Part shown: positions 17,236 through 26,576 of the stretch, piece after piece | Layout: each line of letters begins with the position of its first letter | How positions within the stretch are numbered: the first letter of the stretch is position 1 | NCBI RefSeq assembly: GCF_029016285.1 | Contig: NZ_CP091976.1 | Coordinates: 744,001-808,000 of the forward strand | Length of the DNA: 64,000 nucleotides | Direction: 5' to 3' | Source: Vibrio sp. DW001 | GTDB lineage: Bacteria; Pseudomonadota; Gammaproteobacteria; Enterobacterales; Vibrionaceae | Made by a program: the position numbers and the translations under genes | The notes under the pieces: generated by a model | Database searches by the model: none | Told to the model about the DNA's origin: nothing | What the model saw: only the letters and a program-made list of their open reading frames with translations

Positions 17236-19224
17236 TCAAATACCTATTGCGACATCGTCTAATGTACGAAATACCTCTTCGTCAATATGACCTTCGAATA
17301 CGGATTTACAAACCTTTTTACGCACGGCCAAAGCAGAAATGAGCTTTTCGATAGACAGATGTTTCGACGAAGTCTGAGAATTATACAGTTCTATCGTCTT
17401 ACTCAATACTTGATAGCTCACCACTTCATCAGCAACACGAAGCCAATCAAGCTTAGCTATAAGCTCCTCACACTCTTCTTTAATTGATGATGGCGAATGA
17501 CCAGTCATTGCAGAAAGAGCCGTTATACTTCTTTCTAGAGCTTCTGAAGAGGTATATTTGGATAGAGTTATCGTTAGTTCATCCGCATTCACTTCTACAA
17601 GGTGTTTTCGAACTTTAACTCGACGTCCTAATTTACCTTTGGGCTGACGTTCTTTGCGTTGAATTGGTTCAAACTCGCCATCGATTATTTCAGACAACTC
17701 TGCAAGTTTTTGCTTTGAAACCATTTCATTCCGCAATGGATTAGGGAGCGTTGGTGCCATATTCCTTTTCCCGGCGTTGGTCGTTCTTGCACGCGAGAAA
17801 CGCAAGACTTCTTCTACATCACATTTAATATCAACTAAATAGTCTGAAACCTTACCTTTTGCTTCCATCATCGAGATCGTTAAGTGATAACCCCAAAGGT
17901 TCACTGTAAAATGGGTGTCATTTTTTTCTTCGTCGGATATTTTCTTTAACTCACGAATAAGTTCAGATGAAAAACGTCTCCATTCGATATTCCTCGCAAG
18001 CTTTTGATTCAACTCACTTAACAGCATACTATCCGTATATCTTCTCGACATGCGACTACGGAAATATGAATAGAGTTGGAATACCAATGTGTGTTGCTTA
18101 AGTATTTCAGGTGGGAATAGGAAAAAGTAATCTTTCGTGAGTAGTTCTTCATAGAATGAAGGTTCCCACACCAAGATATAAAGGTTCGGCTTTATTTTTA
18201 TTTCACCCGCCGCATTTTCCGAAGGTGCTTCCTCTGACGCGGTAATTGTTCGTGCTAAAAATCGAAATCGATCACTTTTAAAGCCTTCCGGCATATTGTC
18301 GCTAAGCCAACGACCTGCCAACTCATGCAGTTGAAAGTCGGTGTACTCTATTCGATCAATGCTTTCACGGATAGAATCTCGAGCTGGTCCACTATCTTTC
18401 TTCCCACGCATCGAAAGAATATCCGTTATGTACAATGGGGTTTTATTAGGGGCTTGCTTAATATTGATCTGGTATTCTTCCTGGTGATGTTCATGGTACT
18501 GCACCGTGAGAGTAAACAGAGCGAACAGCGTCATAAGATCATCGACAGTCATGATGTTTTTCGATGACCGTGTTTCGATGATAGCTCGAGATCCAGAGAT
18601 AGAAACCATTGATTTTTGATAGTTTTTTCGAGTTCTAGGTGGTGCTAATGCTTGGTCTATGATTCCAGCCCAGTTTGCTGGAGATACGATAAATTGATCC
18701 GCTTCATCTTTAAGTGCTGGAGGTGTTTGTAGGCCGTATTCGCTTAAGAGACGTTTATTTACTTGAGTTTGAGCCAATGCTTTAGATCGTTTTTGTTTCT
18801 CATTCTGTTTAGAACTTTCTGTCATTAAACTTGTTGCACCCAAGACGGATACAAGCTGGCTTGGGTTAACGAATATATGAAGCATCGTTTTACCGGCTAA
18901 CCCTTCTTCAAATCTCACGGGGATCTGTTGAAATAAACCAATACTTACTGCCGCTCTTAGTCTTTGTTGAATTGCCGCTCTCGTTAAATGTCGATCCGTA
19001 GCTTCAACAATCTCAGTTGTTGAAACGTAACCATCTTTACTCGAAAAGCTTCTTAAAGAGATAAGATTGAGTAGTTCAATGATGCTTCTAGTGACCCCTT
19101 TGAAGTGCTGATATTGTTCGATCCAATCAACCGCATGCTCTGATACGGCAAATAAATGCCCATCTTTATGAGTTCTAGGTAATTTTATGAGCAATTTGTC
19201 ATTTGGTTTGACTTTCGGGTTCAC
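17236..19224 (-). CDS. rctB: RctB, chromosome II replication initiator
   Basis: A 662-residue initiator specific to the second chromosome of Vibrionaceae (V. cholerae RctB is about 658). It binds the 12-mer iterons and 39-mer sites of the origin, melts the AT-rich element and is itself autoregulated. Visible parts are an N-terminal winged helix (about 35-130, with STTEIVEATDRHLTRAAIQQ), central winged-helix dimerisation domains (about 160-480) and a basic linker rich in K/R (about 500-540: KGKLGRRVKVRKH). A C-terminal domain, linked in V. cholerae to copy-number control, ends the protein. It is transcribed away from the origin; its start codon abuts the AT-rich unwinding region, and a 29-mer-like element (CTATCGTTCC) lies upstream. 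Confidence 0.97.
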   Translation of the reverse strand: MNPKVKPNDKLLIKLPRTHKDGHLFAVSEHAVDWIEQYQHFKGVTRSIIELLNLISLRSFSSKDGYVSTTEIVEATDRHLTRAAIQQRLRAAVSIGLFQQIPVRFEEGLAGKTMLHIFVNPSQLVSVLGATSLMTESSKQNEKQKRSKALAQTQVNKRLLSEYGLQTPPALKDEADQFIVSPANWAGIIDQALAPPRTRKNYQKSMVSISGSRAIIETRSSKNIMTVDDLMTLFALFTLTVQYHEHHQEEYQINIKQAPNKTPLYITDILSMRGKKDSGPARDSIRESIDRIEYTDFQLHELAGRWLSDNMPEGFKSDRFRFLARTITASEEAPSENAAGEIKIKPNLYILVWEPSFYEELLTKDYFFLFPPEILKQHTLVFQLYSYFRSRMSRRYTDSMLLSELNQKLARNIEWRRFSSELIRELKKISDEEKNDTHFTVNLWGYHLTISMMEAKGKVSDYLVDIKCDVEEVLRFSRARTTNAGKRNMAPTLPNPLRNEMVSKQKLAELSEIIDGEFEPIQRKERQPKGKLGRRVKVRKHLVEVNADELTITLSKYTSSEALERSITALSAMTGHSPSSIKEECEELIAKLDWLRVADEVVSYQVLSKTIELYNSQTSSKHLSIEKLISALAVRKKVCKSVFEGHIDEEVFRTLDDVAIGI

Positions 19225-19426
19225 TAATCATTATCCGTAATATTACTATCGTTCCACAAGAATAAAGAAAAATAGATCATAAATAAAGGCTTTTTTATGG
19301 TTATTTAAATAGATGATCTTAATGATTAAAGTGATCTATATTGATTATATGATCTAATGATCCGAGTCTTGAATTGCCTGTAACTTATTGTTTATAAAAA
19401 GATAATATTTGCGTGAGCCTAGAAGC

Positions 19427-19547
19427 ATGATCATGTAATCAGCAGACCTATGATCAACGTAGCTTCAGAAGTATGATCAAAGTATTGTGAAACGATGATC
19501 ATTGGTTTGTCGAACCTATGATCATCACTCGATCGGAAATATGATCA
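19427..19547 (+). repeat. Six RctB 12-mer iterons
   Basis: ATGATCA cores start at 19427, 19450, 19473, 19495, 19518 and 19541, so the period is 23, 23, 22, 23 and 23 bases (about two helical turns). All are in the same orientation. This matches the six spaced 12-mers of the minimal V. cholerae chromosome II origin. Confidence 0.95.
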
Positions 19548-19562
19548 ACGTTCTTATACAGG

Positions 19563-19571
19563 TTATCCACA
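19563..19571 (+). promoter_or_regulatory. DnaA box
   Basis: A perfect TTATCCACA consensus, 16 bp after the last iteron. DnaA is required at this origin in addition to RctB. Confidence 0.93.
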
Positions 19572-19641
19572 AAATAATGGTTCTACTGTGTACCTATTTA
19601 TTAAATTGGCCTCGAAAGTCGAGTTTTAAATGTACAGAAGA

Positions 19642-19764
19642 ATGATCAAGGTTGTTGAATTTTTCTATTTGATGGTTATCTAACCAGTCTTTACTACTTA
19701 TACCAATTAGTAAAATAGACATAAGTAAAATGCGTTACCTACGTCAATAACGAAACGATGATCA
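19642..19764 (+). repeat. Single RctB sites in the inhibitory region
   Basis: An isolated ATGATCAAGG at 19642 resembles a 12-mer. A longer site around 19754-19770 (AACGATGATCAAGGTTCG) has the extended flanks typical of a 39-mer. In V. cholerae such sites mediate handcuffing and negative control. Confidence 0.8.
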
Positions 19765-19962
19765 AGGTTCGTATTTGTAGATTGACCGTTTCGCCTGGTT
19801 GATATTCGCAAGGTGTTGTGGTCTCTATCCTATATTGAATAAGCAATCTCCGTAACTTATACGGTTAGTTACATTCTTCCGGAGTTTTACATAGCTTGAT
19901 CATTGATCCGAACGCAGATCAGTTTAGTTACGATCGAAAACGATGTTTATACGGTCGTATTT

Positions 19963-20033
19963 TACCTTGATCATCGTTCCACTCCTCAATAATTCCTCGA
20001 AACGATGATCAAGGTACTTTCTTGATCATCGTT
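19963..20033. repeat. Inverted RctB 39-mer-type sites
   Basis: A 16-bp perfect inverted pair lies at 19963-19978 and 20001-20016. The second arm is followed by a third site in opposite orientation at 20021-20033, giving a 13-bp perfect pair with 20001-20013 and a 7-base spacer. Three alternating sites within 71 bp suggest a cooperative or hairpin-prone control element. A further TGATCAT site is at 19897. Confidence 0.85.
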
Positions 20034-20136
20034 CCGGATGTGGTGTATTCGGTTATAAGTCGGTAATACTCGTTTATCTATATGACAAAAGCCGTAAGTT
20101 GAAGACTATTTTACATCGTTCCGGAGAATAGATGTT

Positions 20137-20149
20137 TTTACACTGTAAA
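20137..20149. promoter_or_regulatory. Chromosome II parS-type site upstream of parA2
   Basis: TTTACACTGTAAA, identical to the copies at 24661, 24685 and 45141. It lies about 210 bp before parA2, where ParB2 binding could also affect parAB expression. Confidence 0.88.
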
Positions 20150-20359
20150 TGCGTGACGTGGTAACACTTTTAATCTGAGTTTATTTGGGAGTAGTAAATA
20201 GTTTAATGTTGCACCTATTTATCGCATTTAGTCGGCTTTTACAGCAGATTTCTGCTTAATAAATGTGAGATTGCTCTAAAATGAATGTTCAGCTATTTAT
20301 TGTTTATGATCTAAAATCCTGTACAATATTTGCAAACCATTTTGCACGGATGATTGCCG

Positions 20360-21595
20360 ATGAAACGAGATCAAACCATAGAAAACCTCTACAGGTTAGC
20401 TGAACAAACGAAACAAGTTCAAGCAGACAGAATAGAGATTGTTCTTGAAGAAAGAAGTGAGGACCATTTTCCTCCAATGTCGAAAGCGCTTATGGAAACT
20501 CGGTCAGGGCTGACGCGTAGAAAACTAGATGATGCGATTAACAAGTTAGAAGCCGCTGGTCACCAGTTTACCAAGAATAACGCGAATCATTACTCCATTT
20601 CTTTGGCTGAAGCTCATATGCTGATGGATGCAGCAGGTGTACCTAAGTTTCACGAGAGAAAACTAACGCGAGCGTCCAAATCTAACTTGAGCAACAAACC
20701 TTGGGTTATTAATGTGCAAAATCAGAAAGGGGGAACAGGTAAGTCAATGACCGCTGTTCACCTAGCGGCGTGTTTGGCGCTGAATATAGATAAGAGATAT
20801 AGAATTTGCCTAATCGATTTGGATCCGCAAGGTTCGTTAAGGCTATTTTTGAACCCTCAGATCAGTATGGAAGATCACGATAACATATATTCAGCTGTCG
20901 ATATCATGTTAGATAATGTACCGGATAATACCGTTGTTGATCGAGAATTTCTCAATAAAAATGTTTTGCTACCCACGCAATACCCAAATCTAAAGACTAT
21001 TTCTGCTTTCCCTGAAGATGCGATGTTTAATGCAGAAGCTTGGCAGCATTTGTCGCAAAACCAATCTTTAGATATTGTTCGTCTGCTTAAAGAAAAACTT
21101 ATTGATCCTATTTCTGAAGATTTCGATATTATTATGATCGATACGGGACCTCACGTTGATCCACTTGTTTGGAATGCGATGTATGCATCTAATGCATTGC
21201 TGATACCTTGCGCCGCTAAGCGGTTGGATTGGGCATCGACAGTGAACTTTTTTCAACATCTACCGACGGTTTATGAAATGTTTCCTGATGATTGGAAAGG
21301 CTTAGAATTCGTAAGACTTATGCCTACGATGTTTGAAGATGATAACAAAAAGCAGGTGTCTGTATTAACTGAGATGAACTATCTTCTCAATGATCAGGTA
21401 ATGATGGCAACCATACCGAGGAGCCGTGCGTTCGAAACTTGTGCAGATACGTACAGCACGGTATTTGATCTTACCGTTGGTGATTTTGAAGGTGGTAAGA
21501 AAACACTTCATAACGCTCAAGATTCAATACAAAAAGCGGCTCTAGAACTAGAGCGTGTACTACATAGTAACTGGAACTCACTTAATCAGGAGTAA
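20360..21595 (+). CDS. parA: ParA2, chromosome II partition ATPase
   Basis: A 411-residue type Ia ParA ATPase from ATG 20360; the frame opens at a TTG two codons earlier. The N-terminal region (about 1-110) carries a helix-turn-helix (ETRSGLTRRKLDDAINKLEA) used for autoregulation. The deviant Walker A motif KGGTGKS is at about 123-129 and the Walker A'/B regions are ICLIDLDPQGS and DIIMIDTGPHVD. It polymerises on DNA with ATP and moves ParB2-parS complexes to segregate the second chromosome. parB2 starts six bases after its stop. Confidence 0.96.
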   Translation: MKRDQTIENLYRLAEQTKQVQADRIEIVLEERSEDHFPPMSKALMETRSGLTRRKLDDAINKLEAAGHQFTKNNANHYSISLAEAHMLMDAAGVPKFHERKLTRASKSNLSNKPWVINVQNQKGGTGKSMTAVHLAACLALNIDKRYRICLIDLDPQGSLRLFLNPQISMEDHDNIYSAVDIMLDNVPDNTVVDREFLNKNVLLPTQYPNLKTISAFPEDAMFNAEAWQHLSQNQSLDIVRLLKEKLIDPISEDFDIIMIDTGPHVDPLVWNAMYASNALLIPCAAKRLDWASTVNFFQHLPTVYEMFPDDWKGLEFVRLMPTMFEDDNKKQVSVLTEMNYLLNDQVMMATIPRSRAFETCADTYSTVFDLTVGDFEGGKKTLHNAQDSIQKAALELERVLHSNWNSLNQE

Positions 21596-21601
21596 TAAAC
21601 C

Positions 21602-22573
21602 ATGGCGATAAAAACTTCTGAGTTAAACGCGAAATTATTTGGCAAAGCCAACAAGCGCCGCGCGACAACTCCTCAAGAAGCACAGACAGCGGCTAAGGAA
21701 AAAGCGCAAACTATAGAGCTCAGTGTTGCTGGTCAGGAAATGGTCGAGTTCGAGCTCGTTCAGATTCCGGCTGAAGATATAGAAAGCCGAACAACCGTAT
21801 TTGCTCAAAACGCACGTGAGCAGTCATTCTTAAATGAACATGCTTTATCCGATGTTCTTGTGACGTTAAAAGAACGTGGTCAGCAATATCCAGCTGTTGG
21901 TCGCAAAACTAAAGATGGCAAGATAGAAGTACTCGACGGTAGTCGTCGTCGAATGTCATGTATTTTAGCAAAAAAACACTTCCTAATATATGTGGCAGAG
22001 GCGATAGGTCCAGAACACGCTAAGTTTCTTTCTGATGTTGCAAACGCTCATAAGCCACTTTCGTTATATGAACGTGGCAAAGAGATGCTGAATAAGTTGG
22101 AGAGTGGCGAAGCCAATGATCAGAAAACTTTGGCTGAAATTTTTCAATGCAGTGAAGCACTTGTGAGTGGCGCGTTAAAAGCCGCTGCGTTGCCTTTAGA
22201 GTTATTACAAGCGTATCCTAATGTGAGTGAATTAGGGCGACCGACGATTGTTAAACTACATAAGCAATTTAACGAATTGGATGAGAATGGACGACAGTCA
22301 TTGCTCGATAAGTGCAAGTCTAAAGAAGGTTTTGCGTGGCAACGTAGCGAAGCTCAAGGGGTCGCTCGCTTAACCAAGGATGTAACAGAGCATATAGAAA
22401 GCTGGATCGAAGAACTGGCACCCAAAAAACATGAGATTATTACAAAGAAAGAGTTGATAAAGGGGAGAGCCATGTATACGCGTAAAGGCAGTAATTTAGC
22501 GATAAACCTTAAAAAAGTAGATGATAAAGCCATGCAAGATATCCTAGTGTTCATCGAGTCGAAATTAAATTAA
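21602..22573 (+). CDS. parB: ParB2, chromosome II centromere-binding protein
   Basis: A 323-residue ParB-family protein. The N-terminus holds the ParA-interacting region. The CTPase/ParB core is about 50-150 (EVLDGSRRRMSCILAKK is the conserved GxRR-type patch). A helix-turn-helix follows at about 155-200 (QKTLAEIFQCSEALVSGALK), then a C-terminal dimerisation domain. It binds the TTTACA-N-TGTAAA palindromes in the window. An AGGAG site inside the end of parA2 serves as its ribosome site. A strong terminator follows. Confidence 0.96.
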   Translation: MAIKTSELNAKLFGKANKRRATTPQEAQTAAKEKAQTIELSVAGQEMVEFELVQIPAEDIESRTTVFAQNAREQSFLNEHALSDVLVTLKERGQQYPAVGRKTKDGKIEVLDGSRRRMSCILAKKHFLIYVAEAIGPEHAKFLSDVANAHKPLSLYERGKEMLNKLESGEANDQKTLAEIFQCSEALVSGALKAAALPLELLQAYPNVSELGRPTIVKLHKQFNELDENGRQSLLDKCKSKEGFAWQRSEAQGVARLTKDVTEHIESWIEELAPKKHEIITKKELIKGRAMYTRKGSNLAINLKKVDDKAMQDILVFIESKLN

Positions 22574-22579
22574 GACAAT

Positions 22580-22610
22580 AAAGCCGCGCTAGCGGCTTTT
22601 TTTTTTTGCT
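22580..22610 (+). terminator. parAB terminator
   Basis: A 20-base self-complementary stem (AAAGCCGC facing GCGGCTTT around 22580-22599) followed by a long T run to about 22607. Confidence 0.93.
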
Positions 22611-22650
22611 GTGATAACATAAAGTATTGTTTCTCTCCGGTGTTTATCAA

Positions 22651-24660
22651 ATGACCTCTCCCCTATCCTATCTAAAATCTTTGTCCGCTATAGCTCAAGC
22701 AAATGGGCACCGTTATTTAGTAAGACTTAACGGTGATGATTGTTGGCAAGATGAACTGTTAGAAAGTTATCTCTCTAGTCGTCCGCAAGATTTATGCTAT
22801 AAGTTGGGAGGAAAAGCATTAGCTGGTGCCAAATTATTATCGGCTAAGCAAGGTGGTCAATTATTAGGTAGAGAAGTTGAATGCCTTATTTATGATGATA
22901 ATGATGGCTTTGACGCCAATAGTTTTACCGCTGCTTCTGGCGCGCTTCGCTATGGTGGGATTTTGTTCTTCTTGCTGTCAAATAAAGATGACTGCATGTC
23001 GAGTCGATGGTTGGAGGCGGCTCTCGTCGACTCGATAACAATATCTGAACATAAAAAAACGCCTTCGTTACCCATATTTTCAAACCCTTCTGCTCTTGAA
23101 AGCCAGTTCTATGAACAAGAAAATGCGATATCACTAATAAAAAAAGTAATAAGTGGGCATCGAAAGAGACCACTTATTCTTACTGCTGATAGAGGCAGAG
23201 GAAAAAGTTCGGCATTAGGTATCGCCGCTGCGCAACTGATCAACAGTAAAGATGTCCGTATCGTTGTTACGGCACCTTCCCGAAAAGCGGTCGATCCTGT
23301 GTTTATTCACGCTAAACAACATTTAACGACTATCACTAACGAGAGCAAAAATTCGCTTTCGTCAAACCAGTCTTTCATTCAGTTTGTTTCTCCTGATGAA
23401 TTAATCAGGTCGAATATTGAATGCGATTTGGTATTAGTAGATGAGGCGTCGGCGATACCCGTTTCGATGTTACTGCGTATCACTTCTCTCTATCATCGCA
23501 CTGTGTTCTCCTCGACAATTCACGGTTACGAAGGTTGTGGTAGAGGATTTACGCTTAAGTTTTTCAAGTGGCTTGACGAGAACCGACCTGGTTGGAATAA
23601 ATGTCATATTCATCAGCCAATACGGTGGAATACAGGCGACCCACTTGAAGCATGGATTTTCGATACATTTTTATTGAACACAGAAGTTTATCCAAAAAGC
23701 GCTGAACGCCTTATTGGTCAGACACAGAGTTCGATTATCAATAAGGAACAGTTACTGAGTTCCCCTACTCTATTCAAAAAGATTTTTTCTTTACTGGTTA
23801 GTGCTCATTATCAGACCTCACCAAATGACATGATGCAGATATTGGATGATGAGTCTATTTTCCTGTTTGTTCGAATGAGTAGCGACAATGTTGTTGGGTG
23901 CATAGTGGCAAAAGTCGAAGGTGAGCTTTGCCCCGAATTAATTCAAAGTGTGATGAAAGGAATTAGAAGACCTAAAGGGCATTTAGCGCCGGTTATACTT
24001 GCGGGGCAAATGGGTTTTTCACAAGCCGCCGTCTGTCGCTCTTTAAGAGTGATGCGCATCGCCGTCGCACAGGAGTTTCAACACTCTGGTATCGGTAGCC
24101 AGATGCTGAGCGACCTGAGGTCTCAAAACGAAATTCATTTTGATTACCTTTCTACTAGTTTCGGTGTTACCTCAGAGTTGTATCGTTTTTGGATCAGAAA
24201 TTGTTTTTACCCGGTACGTTTGGGCTCTAGTCTCGATCATGCTAGTGGTACATATTCTTTATTGATGCTCAGTTCTGATGCTGAAACTAGCTGGTTAGGG
24301 GAGGCTGAAGATCGTTTTTACCAAGATTTTATCGCCTTACTACCAGAAATGTTTCAACAATTATCTGCTTCTTTCGTTTTGGATTTATTGCGTTCGTGTA
24401 ATATGAGACCCGCTTCTGTGTGTCCGTCTCAAGTTCGTCTAGTTCAGTTTTATGTTGAAGGCGGTAGCGGATATGAGAACGTCGTTTATCCATTGACCAA
24501 GTTGTTGTTAAAGTACATTGACACGAAAGAGGTTCATCCAATATTGGTGTCTAAGTTGTTGCAAAAAAAATCATGGAATGAGATTGCGACGATTTACTCA
24601 CTTAATGGAAGAAAACGATCCGAACAACTTTTTAGGCGGAGTGCCGCCATATTGCTTTAA
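22651..24660 (+). CDS. tmcA: TmcA, tRNA(Met) cytidine acetyltransferase
   Basis: A 669-residue enzyme (E. coli 671) that acetylates C34 of elongator tRNA-Met using acetyl-CoA and ATP or GTP. I place the start at ATG 22651; the frame extends eight codons upstream from a TTG. Domains: an N-terminal DUF1726 region, a helicase-like P-loop core with RGRGKS at about 181-186 and DEAD-like VLVDEASAIPVSM, and a GNAT domain with IAVAQEFQHSGIGSQMLSDL. The C-terminal tRNA-binding domain follows. Two parS-type sites start directly after the stop codon. Confidence 0.95.
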   Translation: MTSPLSYLKSLSAIAQANGHRYLVRLNGDDCWQDELLESYLSSRPQDLCYKLGGKALAGAKLLSAKQGGQLLGREVECLIYDDNDGFDANSFTAASGALRYGGILFFLLSNKDDCMSSRWLEAALVDSITISEHKKTPSLPIFSNPSALESQFYEQENAISLIKKVISGHRKRPLILTADRGRGKSSALGIAAAQLINSKDVRIVVTAPSRKAVDPVFIHAKQHLTTITNESKNSLSSNQSFIQFVSPDELIRSNIECDLVLVDEASAIPVSMLLRITSLYHRTVFSSTIHGYEGCGRGFTLKFFKWLDENRPGWNKCHIHQPIRWNTGDPLEAWIFDTFLLNTEVYPKSAERLIGQTQSSIINKEQLLSSPTLFKKIFSLLVSAHYQTSPNDMMQILDDESIFLFVRMSSDNVVGCIVAKVEGELCPELIQSVMKGIRRPKGHLAPVILAGQMGFSQAAVCRSLRVMRIAVAQEFQHSGIGSQMLSDLRSQNEIHFDYLSTSFGVTSELYRFWIRNCFYPVRLGSSLDHASGTYSLLMLSSDAETSWLGEAEDRFYQDFIALLPEMFQQLSASFVLDLLRSCNMRPASVCPSQVRLVQFYVEGGSGYENVVYPLTKLLLKYIDTKEVHPILVSKLLQKKSWNEIATIYSLNGRKRSEQLFRRSAAILL

Positions 24661-24697
24661 TTTACACTGTAAACTGTTGCTTGATTTACACTGTAAA
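24661..24697. promoter_or_regulatory. Tandem chromosome II parS-type sites
   Basis: Two copies of TTTACACTGTAAA at 24661-24673 and 24685-24697, starts 24 bases apart. The first begins on the base after the tmcA stop codon. This is the only doubled site seen in the window. Confidence 0.88.
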
Positions 24698-24822
24698 TCT
24701 TATTTTTTATCTGTATTGTCAATAAAAAAGTGATTCAAACAGGGTTTTTCGCAAAGTTTGACAAAGTGTCTCATACTTTAAGATAAACTCTTAATATCAA
24801 ATGAAATGAGCTATGTTCTAAA

Positions 24823-26502
24823 ATGTGGAAAGAGTTAACTCGATTATCTGAAGACTCCAACAGCGTCATTGCTCAACTGCCCCGAGGCGAGGAAGTTGGG
24901 CCTACGTTTAGTATTGACGGCTTAGAAAAAGTCTTAACTGAGCTAGAAGTTAGCAGCTTTTATTATGATGATGAAGCTGCTGGACGATTTGTGCGAGCTG
25001 CTAGAGAAAATAAAAAATCGGCGTTTGAAGGCGTTACTGTCGCCTTTCGTAAAGATGCAGAAGCTAAAGTTGAATTATCAGATAGTGACATGCTCGCGAC
25101 AATGCATGTCACTGGCCCTTTTGGGGGAAAACAAATTAGCCCAGTAGAGATCATGCAGGCGCTTGCTAATGCACATGTAACGAAGGGTATAAATAAGCTA
25201 GCGCTTAAGAAAATACTTTCGTTGAGTACTGACTTGCCGAAGGGTGAAGTCGTTGAACAACCAGTCGCCCGAGGGTTACAACCAGTAAATGGTAAAGACG
25301 CGCAATTTGTCCCTATGGTTGAAGACGCGAATACTCGGGTGCTGGCTCCCCAAGAAAAAGACAATAAAACCCATAAAGTTGATATGCGTGACCTTGGTGA
25401 AACCATTACTGTTGAACAAGATCAAGCGATAATGAAACGCATCCCTGCGACGAATGGCAAACAAGGTTATACGGTAGTTGGTGTTTCCATTCCACCTCAA
25501 GCCGGCAATGATAAAATATTGAAAGAAGGTAAAGGCTCCAATATCGATAGGGACAACCCAAACTTGCTGCGTGCTAGTCAGTCAGGGATGCCAATTATTC
25601 GGGAGTCGACAATCGACGTTGATCCTTCTCTTATATTGAAAAATGTTGATGTTACAACTGGTCATATCAAATTTAAAGGTAGCTTGATTGTTTCTGGAAA
25701 CATCGAGGCAGGAATGGTCGTTCGTGCTACTGGTTCTGTGACCGTTGGTGGGTTTATAGAATCAGCAGATGTTCAAGCTCAAGAAGATATCATTGTAGGT
25801 AAGGGTATTATTGGACACGCCGTAGACGAAGGTGAAGATAAAGCCTGTGTTGTTAAAACAAACGGGAACATCAAATCAAAATATAGTCAATTTGCTTTTC
25901 TTCAGGCGATGGGGAACATTGAATTAGAGCTTTACTGTATGAGCTGCACAACGATGTGTACGGGTGACCTAACCGTCAAAGACGCGAACAACAAACATGG
26001 TACGCTTAGTGGCGGTATTGCACGAGTGGGCGGTAAAGTAGAGTGCTTCAATTTGGGTGTGGAAGGTGACACCGCGACAACGATACAGGCCTTCGTTAAA
26101 TATAATAAGTATAAGCAGGGTCTGGCCGAGCTGAGAGAACGTTACAAAGTTGTGCAAGACAAAACCATGGACGCGATTCGGCAAGAAATGGAGTTGATGA
26201 AAAGGCCTAAGGAAGAACGCTCAGAACGAGAAATCGTCGGGATTCAAAATCTAAAGAAAAAAAACAACGTATTGATTGAACAAACTAAAATTAAAATAGA
26301 GAACGCCGAATCTGAGCTTGAAAGGTTATTGGAGCTAAATACGATAAAAGCCAACAAGGTCTTTACCCGTGTTTCAATTCAGTATGGGGATGACACATAC
26401 TTGACCAAAAAAGACAAAGGTGTCAGCGTATTTTCATATGATCGGAATAAGATTCATTGTCGGACAATGGTTGAAGGTGTTGAACAAGACGAAGAACTTT
26501 AA
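24823..26502 (+). CDS. FapA/DUF342-family protein
   Basis: A 559-residue soluble protein. The N-terminal part (about 85-170) resembles the FapA N-terminal region. A long beta-helix-like DUF342 domain (about 230-425) follows, with repeated short turns such as GHIKFKGSLIVSGNIEAGMV and VRATGSVTVGGFIESADVQA. A coiled coil (about 425-510) and a small beta C-terminus end it. DUF342 proteins are polymer-like and occur with flagellar or cell-surface genes. Here it neighbours a LapD/LapG-type locus, convergently transcribed. Cellular role is unknown. Confidence 0.85.
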   Translation: MWKELTRLSEDSNSVIAQLPRGEEVGPTFSIDGLEKVLTELEVSSFYYDDEAAGRFVRAARENKKSAFEGVTVAFRKDAEAKVELSDSDMLATMHVTGPFGGKQISPVEIMQALANAHVTKGINKLALKKILSLSTDLPKGEVVEQPVARGLQPVNGKDAQFVPMVEDANTRVLAPQEKDNKTHKVDMRDLGETITVEQDQAIMKRIPATNGKQGYTVVGVSIPPQAGNDKILKEGKGSNIDRDNPNLLRASQSGMPIIRESTIDVDPSLILKNVDVTTGHIKFKGSLIVSGNIEAGMVVRATGSVTVGGFIESADVQAQEDIIVGKGIIGHAVDEGEDKACVVKTNGNIKSKYSQFAFLQAMGNIELELYCMSCTTMCTGDLTVKDANNKHGTLSGGIARVGGKVECFNLGVEGDTATTIQAFVKYNKYKQGLAELRERYKVVQDKTMDAIRQEMELMKRPKEERSEREIVGIQNLKKKNNVLIEQTKIKIENAESELERLLELNTIKANKVFTRVSIQYGDDTYLTKKDKGVSVFSYDRNKIHCRTMVEGVEQDEEL

Positions 26503-26527
26503 ATCTTTCAATACGAGATAATGAATG

Positions 26528-26565
26528 AACAAAGAGGAAGCATTGCGCTTCCTCTTTGTTTTGCT
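26528..26565. terminator. Bidirectional terminator
   Basis: A 14-bp perfect stem (26528-26541 with 26547-26560) and a five-base loop between the convergent DUF342 and type I secretion ATPase genes; T runs are short. Confidence 0.85.
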
Positions 26566-26576
26566 ACTCTGCTTCT

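Larger units (their letters stand above)
19225..20359. other. Chromosome II replication origin (oriCII) and incompatibility region
   Basis: Order from rctB: an AT-rich segment (about 19260-19420) with five scattered TGATC/GATCA elements, the likely unwinding element; six ATGATCA iterons; a perfect DnaA box; then the inhibitory region with single and inverted RctB-type sites; then a parS-type site and the parA2 promoter region. By eye I count 21 GATC (Dam) sites between 19275 and 20030. This fits the known need for methylated iterons in RctB binding. No protein-coding gene is supported in this stretch. Confidence 0.93.
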
